In this document: positions 56,950 to 64,000 of the stretch, one piece after another
Numbering within the stretch: position 1 is the stretch's first letter
Layout: every line of letters begins with the position of its first letter
Assembly: GCA_029747015.1 (NCBI GenBank)
Contig: JAKOGI010000330.1
Span: 438,001-502,000, forward strand
Length of the DNA: 64,000 nt
Direction of reading: 5' to 3'
Source: Carnegiea gigantea
Taxonomy: Eukaryota > Streptophyta > Magnoliopsida > Caryophyllales > Cactaceae
Program-made: the position numbers and the translations under genes
The notes under the pieces: generated by a model
The model's database searches: none
Seen by the model: only the letters and a program-made list of their open reading frames with translations
Told to the model about the DNA's origin: nothing

Positions 56950-58460
56950 TGCCAACTCTTATATACTAAGTATCCATGCATTGAACCCATAGTTTCTCCT
57001 TACGTTGACAAATGACCCTAAGCAATTTGCCAACATTAGCAAAGTTCGAAATCTCTATATTAAATAATCCCAATCTAATATGTTCTTTTTTACGTGCACA
57101 AATCTTCTCCTATGCAATTAGAGCTTTCCTATGAGGACTGAAGTTTCCAATCCATAGAAAATGTGTTGCACACAGCATCTATATATTTGATGAATTTCTT
57201 TGGCATTACAAAAAGTTGCACCTAGTACATTTATATTAAAAAAAGTGTGGAATTAATCAACTACAATTTCCTAGCACAAGATAGAAATTTGACTATCCAC
57301 ACCTTAATTCATGTAACACTTATGTCAATTAATGGCTACTACTGCTGGATACTCAATCATTTGCTTGTGGGAGGAATCCCAGATACTTGACAAATAGTAC
57401 CCTCAAGAATCCTAGGCATAGCTAAGATATTCTTTCTTCCAACTTAGGAAACACCTCCAGAAAATACATTAGACTTGAGTAAATTTGCTGACAGTCTAAA
57501 CACCTGAGAGAAATTATCATAACACTCTATAAGAAGTTATCTAAAACACGCATATCCTCATGTAAATGTTAGCAAATCATCAGCAAACACCAAGTGACAC
57601 AATTTGAGCTTTTCACACTTTGGATATCAGTTGAAATTACACTTGTTTTCTAGCTTGCTCAAACTTCTCCCCAGACATTTTATAACCAGTGTGAATAGAT
57701 AAGTGGACATGGGATCCCTTTGTCTAAGTGCCTTCTTAGCCATAAAAGGTTCCAATAGGACACCGTCAAAGTTAATGGTGCAAGAAGTAATACATGTAAA
57801 CAACCAACTCACAAATTGACTTAGAAAACCAAATTCTGACATAATTTGCTTCAAAAATAGCCATTTCATAGAATCATAGGCTTTTTCCATATTAGGTTTT
57901 AACAAACAATGAGGGAAGATCTCTTTTATTTCTAAGTGTTTACTAAGCTCAAGAGCTAAAATAATATTGTTACCGATATTTCTACCTAATGCAAAAGCAA
58001 ACTTGCAAGTTCAAGAGGTAAAATAATATTAATACCAACGTTTCTACCTAGTACAAAAGACAACTGGCTCTCACCAATAATCTCCCCCAAAACATCTTGC
58101 ATTCTAGCTCTATGATTTTAGATATAATTTCATGCACTATTGTATAACAAGCAATCAGCTTAAAATCACCCACTCTAGAATGATTATTCACTTTAGAAAC
58201 CTAGGTGACCATAGTTGTATTAATAGCCTTCAACACTCTCCCTGTATAAAAATAGGTCCAAAGCAACTTTATACAAATTATCAATATTAATAGTCCAAGA
58301 TTTTGTGCGGAAACAAGATGAAAAAGCCATCCACTCCATAGGCCTTCTTATTATCAATATGCCATAAAGCATTTTGTTTTATCAATTATCACTTCTGTAC
58401 AAAGTTTGCTATTTGTTGTAAAGATAATCTATAACCTCTTAGGATCATTGTCAAGTCCAC
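56950..58460 (-). pseudogene. L1-type LINE reverse transcriptase
   Basis: On the minus strand, upstream RT motifs are visible in shifted frames (GVDGFF; RMQDVLGEIIGESQLSFVLG, the usual I-x-x-x-Q-x-A-F-V-x-G-R segment). Then comes a 92-codon frame at 57627-57905 with MEKAYDSMKWLFLKQIM, SWLFTCITSCTINFDGVLLE and LRQRDPMSTYLFTLVIKCL (normally LRQGDPMSP). The catalytic segment reads HLVFADDLLTFT at about 57574-57609, so the two Asp residues remain. The end at 56950 is approximate. Confidence 0.82.
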
Positions 58461-59250
58461 AGTAGGCAAACTTCGAGCATAATACCCTATAGCTATTTGT
58501 TAAAGTCAAAAATCAACCCCTGTAATGTGACCTCTCATAACTAGTAATTTCAGTTCCGATCTAGTCATATAAAGCACTCTTACTTGACTTCTTCTAACAT
58601 TGATGCATGTGTGAAAATGCCCAGTGTATGCCTCCTCTTACTTAACTAAGATATACGTTAATTTTCATCTTGCAATGCTCTCTTCTATAGTAGCTAAATT
58701 TTGTCTGGTTTGCAATCTCATTAGCTCTTGGTTCACAAGCTCTCGACAAAAGGGGCTTATCTGTAATTGGTTGTGCACTCCTGTAAGTTGCTGCTCCACC
58801 GTGGCTCCTCTATGACCCTGAGCTTTTACTCAATATATTTCTTATATTCCAACTCCCTAGGAGCTACTTTGAGCTTCTTTCATTTTTGCCAAGCTTAAAA
58901 CATAAAACATCCCTACACCTGAACATTTCAAACAAACCCCACTATAGGAAGGAAGCTCTCACTTTTAACCCAAGTTTTACAAAACATAAAAGGCTTCTTT
59001 CCACTGATAGAGTCAAAAGAAACACTAACCAAGTTTTGTGAATGACCTAAAATATTGGCCTCCAAAAATTTAACGCAAGCACTTGGAAATGTAATGTACC
59101 ATTCTATACTCCCTATGATCCTATCAATTTTAGAATAAGCCCTCCTACTAGCAGTCTTACTCCTATTGCTCCAAGAAAACTCGCATCTTCTTGTTTTGGC
59201 ATCATACAAATGTTACCCATCAACCAAGTCGACAAGCTTTTGCCCTCTTA
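58461..59250 (-). pseudogene. L1-type LINE endonuclease region
   Basis: The minus frame 58928-59209 carries FSWSNRSK, RAYSKIDRIIGSIEWYITFP and NILGHSQNLVSVSF. This is the C-terminal part of the apurinic-type endonuclease that nicks target DNA (the S-K-I-D-R and x-H-S segments). The region between it and RT (58461-58927) is degenerate. The first ORF of the LINE is not seen; the copy seems 5'-truncated near 59250. Confidence 0.75.
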
Positions 59251-59574
59251 CAAATAAAGTATTGTGAACGCTTGAAATACAAAGGTTTACTATGATAACT
59301 ATTGTAAATGAGACAAACCACAAAGAATCATTAGCCTCGGGTGAAAACCACATGTGATGAACTCATTGTCAACCTTCTTGAAATCTAAGCTCACAAAGCT
59401 ATAAACATATAAGTCACTTGTAAAGGACCATAAATCATCACAATTAATCGCAATTACAGAATTCTCAGTTGTTCATAAAGGCCTATAAGTTGTCAAATCA
59501 ATAAGACTTTCATGACATCTCAGAGTGTCAAGTCAATTGAAGCAACATACTATCAAGTTGTCAAATGAGCTTAT
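59251..59574. other. Junction sequence between LINE and Athila-like element
   Basis: No motif is recognised. No polypurine tract or LTR start is seen here. Confidence 0.3.
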
Positions 59575-60720
59575 ACAAAAACCACGTCCATGCCGAACAC
59601 TCTTATTCACAACTCTTTTTGAAATTTTTGATTTTTTTGATTTTTTTGATTTTTTTAATTTTATTTTTCTTGCCTTTTTTGCTTCTTCTTTTTTTTTTCT
59701 TCATTAAGAAAATGAATGAATGGCATGTACAAAAATAATACAACTTAATTTCTAAATGGCCATAACGATACATCCCATCATCTAACCAAAATCAACCATT
59801 AACTATATAAGTTACCCAAAAGCTATCCACCAAATAATGAAGTGTTTCTTTACTAGTCTTGGCACTTAGGTAAAGGAAATGTGTTTAGGCCAATGGCTAA
59901 AATGAAGGATTCACAACAAAAAGATCAAGGGTCAAAGGGTTAGCAATGGGCTAAAACATTTCAAATCAGGGTAGCCATTTGGCTATGTAGCACAAAAATA
60001 AATGAATGCCTCTATCATATTATCATGATGCATATGCTAAATATGATCTTAAAGAGAATCCAAGCAAGTTCTAGAGATGTAGTCACGGAAGAGACACACA
60101 TGAAAGAAAATATGAGCCTAACAATGATGAATTCGTCTATGAGGCTCAAAATCTCCCAGGTTTATCCACCAAAGTCAAGCTTGCTAGAAATAATATCGAG
60201 GGTTAGGACTGTATACAAACATCACACTTTGTACTACGTTATATCAATGCACACCACATCCATATCCAACCTAATACAAAGGTACAAGAGAATGCAGTCA
60301 ATCAGAATGACACATACATTCCTCAAAAGTAAAGTCTTTTTGGATTTTCAATTTTTAGCATTTTTTTCCATTTTCATTTATTTTATTTTTTTGGGTTAAA
60401 AACGTAGCTTTTCCCACACACCTAAATCAGATAATATCCTCATTGGAAGCGAAAGAAACATAAAACACAAAGATGAAAACTAGAAACAAAAACAAATATA
60501 GAAAAAGAAAGAAGACTCAAAAACAAAAGACATAATCAAAAACCAATGCACAAACATATACACACAAGAGAAAAAGAAAAGTATCCAAATATACAAAAAG
60601 AAAAGAAAAATGATAAAAAGATAAAGAAACGAAAAAAATCTCAAGCAAACCAAGTCAGGTGCTAGGTACACCCGAGTTATCTCACTAGCATATTAGTCTT
60701 CAGAATTCAGCTGACGGAGG
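59575..60720 (-). other. 3' non-coding region of Athila-like element
   Basis: Homologous along its length to 28430-29580 of NA1. It contains a T-rich tract (59619-59704) and an A-rich tract (60470-60640). No frame is supported. Confidence 0.75.
60411..60446 (-). other. Internal hairpin/purine motif
   Basis: The minus strand has CCAATGAGGATATTATCTG followed by AGGTGTGTGGGAA, the counterpart of the motifs at 16285-16323, 29305-29338 and 51301-51334. The hairpin arms are decayed. Confidence 0.55.
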
Positions 60721-60839
60721 ATCCGACAATCCACATCTTCTTTACGCGGAAGCTCCAAAAATCGCTTCATGCGTTGACCATTCACATTGAATTTGGCACC
60801 ACTGTCAGGATCATCCTGAATTTCAACTGCACAATATGG

Positions 60840-62072
60840 AAAAACACGTGAAGTAATAGAGGGACCCCTCTATTATGACCTCAATTTCTCTAGAAATAAA
60901 TGGAGCTTAGAATCATATAAGTGTACTTTCATTCTTAGGGCAAACTCTTTCTTAAGAATATGTCTGTCATGAAACAACTTAGTCCTCTCTTTGTAAGATC
61001 GAGCACTCTTATAAGCCTTAGCTTGTATCTCTTCAAGCTCACTCAACTGCAGTATTCTCTCCTCTCCAGCTTTAGTCAAGTCATTATTAAGCATCTTACT
61101 GGCCCACCAAGCTTTATGAACAGAGAGATGATAGGGCTTACCATAAAAGACCTATAAGGTGACATACCCAAGGGAGTTTTGAGAGTCGTCTTATATACCT
61201 AAAGAGCATCTACAAGCTTGTAGCCTTAATATTTCCTATTCCTGCTCATAGTCTTCTCTAGAATCTACTTAATTTATCAATTGGACACTTCAACTTGGCC
61301 ATTAGTTTGTGAATGATATAGGGTTGCAAGCTTATGAACTATGGAGTACCTCCGCAGTAAGGCATCAAAAGATCTATTGTTAAACTGGATTCCCCGATCA
61401 CTAGTGATAGCTTAGGGCATGCCAAATCTAGCAAACATGTTCTCCCTAAGGATCTTCACAATATAGCTTGGCATCATTGGTCCTAGTAGGGATGGCCTCT
61501 ACCCATTTAGAAACATAGTCCATAACTAATATAATGTACTCTATCCCAAAAGAAGATGGAAATAGTCCCATGAAATCTATACCCGACACATCAAAAATCT
61601 CCACCACAATGATGGGATTTAGTGGCATCATATCTTTCCTGCTTATCCAACTCAACTGTTGGGACCTAGGGCAATACTTATGGTATTCAAAAGCATCCTT
61701 AAACAAGGTAGGCCAATAGAAACCATATTGAAAAACTTTGGCTGCTCTCTTCCTCCCACTAAAATGCCCCCCACATGCTTGGCCCTGACAAAATAAAAGG
61801 ACACTTCTCACCTCATTGTTGGGAATACACCTCCTAAAGACTTTGCCAAAATAGTACTTAAACAAATAAGAGTCATCCCAAACAAAGCATTTCACGAGGT
61901 GAAAAAGCCTATCTCTATTATTCTTGGTCCAACCCTCAGGGATCATACCAAAAACTAGGTAGTTCACAATGTCAGTATACCAAGAATCAAGGTGGACAGC
62001 ATATAATTGCTCACTAGGGAAGTATTCAGAAATACTTGACTGACTCTTTCCATCATAGAGAATCGTAGACAA
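60840..62072 (-). pseudogene. pol: Athila-like integrase
   Basis: A 208-codon minus frame (61446-62072) covers the zinc region (GQACGGHFSGRKRAAKVF; YHKYCPRSQQ, with the second zinc Cys changed to Ser) and the start of the core with its first Asp ([23 protein letters not shown]). The rest of the core (61100-61445) is frameshifted. The C-terminal part is clear at 60873-61094 (LTKAGEERILQLSELEEIQA; HDRHILKKEF; YDSKLHLFLEKLRS). This family is close to the Athila-like pol at 12973-14200. Confidence 0.88.
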
Positions 62073-63400
62073 ATGGTTAGCTATAAGGTTCTCAAAACTT
62101 CTCTTATCCCTATTCTCACAATCAAATTCTTACAAAAGCAAGATTCATCTCACAAGTCTAGGTTTAGCATTCTCTTTAGAAAGAAGATGCGTAAGAGCAA
62201 AGTGATTAGTATAGACAATCACATGAGACCTAATCACGTAAGGTCTAAACTTCTTAAAGTCAAAAATCAAAGCCAAAAATTCTTTCTCAGTAACAGTGTA
62301 GTTCAGTTAGGTATCATTCAGAGTGTGAGTAGCATAACAGCTACTATGGAGCTTCTTATCAGCACACTACCCCAAAACGACCCCTACAGCGTAATCAGAT
62401 TCGTCATACATCAACTCAAATGGTTCTCCCTAGATGGGAGGATGAAGAACAGAAGCAAAGGTTAAGGCTTTCTTAAGCTTAGTAAATGCCATAAGACACT
62501 CTTTAAAGAAGTGGAATGGCATATCTTTAGCTAACAGGTTGGTCAAGGATTTCGCTACCTCACTAAAGTCCTTAATGAAATGACAATAAAATCCAGCATG
62601 TCCAAGGAAAGACCTCACCTCTTTCACACAAGTAGGAGGGGGGATTAAGAATCAAGTCAGTCTTATCCTTATCTACCTCAATCCGATCTCTAGAAATAAT
62701 GTGGTCTAAGACTATCCCCTTTTTTTAACCATGAAGTGACATTTCTCCTAGTTTAAAGTCAAGTTTTTCTCCCTTCTTGTTTCCAAACTTTTTTTAGATT
62801 AGACAAATAATCATCAAAAGAAGATCCAAATGCAGAAAAATCATCCATGAAAATTTCTATGCACTGCTTAGCTAGATCTGAAAAAATAGAAATCATGCAC
62901 CTCTAAAAGATAGTAGGATATTACATAGTCCAAACGGCATCCTTTTAAAGGCATAAGTCCTCAACGAATAGGTGAAAGAGTCTTCTTATGATCCTCAGAA
63001 GCAATAAAGATCTGGGCATAGCTAAAATATCCATGTAAAAAGTAATAGAAGGAATGTCCAGCCAGCCTCTCTAATATTTGGTCCAAGAATGGAAGGAAAA
63101 AATGGTCTTTCCTAGTGGTAGCATTTAATTTCCTATAATCTATACACATATGCCACCCAGATTGGACTTGAGTAGGGATTAACTCGTTCTTATCATTCCT
63201 AATCAAAGTAATACTAGTCTTCTGAGGAACAATTTGAACAGGGCTAACCCAATCACTATCAGAAATGGGATAATAATCTCATGGTCTAACCACTTCAGCA
63301 CTTCCTTCATAGCTACTTCCAGTAGAGTTGGGTTCAACCGCCTTTGGTAGTTTCGATAGGGCTTAGGATTGTCCTCCAAATGGATTCTATGCTGCACAAT
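62073..63400 (-). pseudogene. pol: Athila-like RT and RNase H
   Basis: Minus strand: RT entry NPKPYRNYQRRLNPTLLEVA and VALFKLFLRR-like sequence (63203-63397), then GWHMCIDYRKLNATTRKDHF (62961-63206). The catalytic FMDDFSAFG is intact at 62840-62851. The connection (MKEVRSFLGHAGFYCHFIKD; 62430-62627) is followed by a shifted RNase H to about 62075. One plus frame across 62073-62465 is an antisense shadow. Confidence 0.88.
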
Positions 63401-63493
63401 GGAGGGACTAATACGCCTGATATCCCCTAAAGTCCAACCTTAGCCTCCTTGTTCTTCTACATAAAGCAATCAATTTATCCTCTTGGGCCCGGT

Positions 63494-64000
63494 CTAGTTC
63501 AAAAGCAATAACGATAGGTAATATTCATCGGGTCCTAGAAATGAATACTTAAGTGAGTCAGGATGAGGTTTCAATTCAAGAGCAGGAGGGGACATAGACT
63601 CAGTAGCAGATTCAGAAGCAGAAGCAAGCAGAAAATCAACAACTAAGCACAAGTCAGCAAAGTCAAACACATCATATTCAGGCTCATCATCCATAAGATA
63701 TGACCCATACTCAGCAGCAAACATATCATCAAAGTCATCATCGAATACAGAATCTTTTACCTAGATAAGAATAGAAAACTCCTTATCATCAAAACTAAAA
63801 GGTTATCTTTGCACGTTAAAGATGTTCAATTCTAAGGGTATGTTGCCAAAAAATAGTCTCATTATACCATTCCTATAATTAATGAGGGCATTGGCAGCGG
63901 CCAAGAAAGGATGCCCTAAAATCATCGGAACTTGACTAGTTATATTAGACACCTTCTCAGTTTTAATCACTACAAAGTCTACGGGGTAAATGAATTACCC
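63494..64000 (-). pseudogene. pol: Athila-like protease end and linker
   Basis: At the right edge the minus strand reads the protease C-terminal part (a VDFVVIKTEKVSNITS segment, then MILGHPFLAAANALINYRNG, 63850-64000). A 76-codon acidic linker (63494-63724) leads toward RT. The catalytic Asp of the protease would lie beyond the edge. Confidence 0.8.

Larger units (their letters stand above)
59260..64000 (-). mobile_element. Athila-like Ty3 element, 3' half
   Basis: From the right edge leftward on the minus strand: protease end, RT, RNase H, integrase, and a 3' non-coding region matching NA1. The 3' LTR is not found. Truncation lies somewhere in 59260-59575, near the LINE. Its RT/integrase sequence differs from the copy at 7476-19386, so it is a separate Athila-like family. 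The left edge is approximate. Confidence 0.85.

Noticed and set aside
62073..62465. 130-codon plus frame
   Set aside because: Antisense shadow of the RT/RNase H remnant on the minus strand.

Overview
This window is plant nuclear DNA, almost certainly from an angiosperm. It is AT-rich and gene-poor and consists mostly of decayed, nested LTR retrotransposons: Athila-like Ty3 elements with a tRNA-Asp primer site, a chromovirus-like Ty3 element with a tRNA-iMet primer site, and Ty1/copia elements. Two LINE fragments, two hAT-type non-autonomous DNA transposons, minisatellites and large TA/TG/CA microsatellites fill the rest. No host protein gene, tRNA, rRNA, CRISPR array or bacterial operon could be supported. 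The species cannot be named from the sequence alone.

Layout. 1-2232: 5' end of an Athila-like element on the minus strand (LTR, PBS, broken gag), running off the left edge. 2755-7470: old Ty1/copia pol remnant on the plus strand, split by a minus-strand solo LTR (3294-5127). 7476-19386: a complete Athila-like element on the plus strand with both LTRs and target duplication GAAAG, inserted in the copia tail that resumes at 19392. 20060-24180: no recognised gene, with repeats rich in TTGCAACAA and GTTGGTAGAA words. 24181-about 35590: chromovirus-like element on the minus strand, its pol truncated. It is split by a 6.2-kb TR-GAG-like element (27021-33206, minus, duplication CAAGG), which itself carries a 645-bp hAT-like insertion. 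36484-37390: minisatellite of about 40-43-bp period. 37945-38340: LINE 3' fragment. 40635-41229: second hAT-like element. 42600-43066: large compound microsatellite. 44095-54828: Ty1/copia element on the minus strand (duplication ATCTT) containing a plus-strand 5.55-kb TR-GAG-like element (48176-53726, duplication TTGCC). 56950-59250: L1-type LINE on the minus strand. About 59260-64000: another Athila-like element on the minus strand, running off the right edge.

How the parts relate. The Athila-like elements carry gag, protease, RT, RNase H and integrase domains, all disabled by stops and frameshifts. The two TR-GAG-like elements carry only a gag tail with a zinc knuckle plus an acidic extension, so they would have needed enzymes in trans. 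They use the same tRNA-Asp primer site, and the one at 27-33 kb shares its whole 3' non-coding region with the Athila-like element at 59-64 kb, which points to a helper/satellite pair. A short hairpin followed by a purine tract recurs at the same internal position in four elements, and in two of them the purine tract is an exact copy of the terminal polypurine tract. This, the 194-codon open frame at 50183-50767, and a broken Cys/His-rich frame between PBS and gag of the chromovirus-like element are the least explained features.
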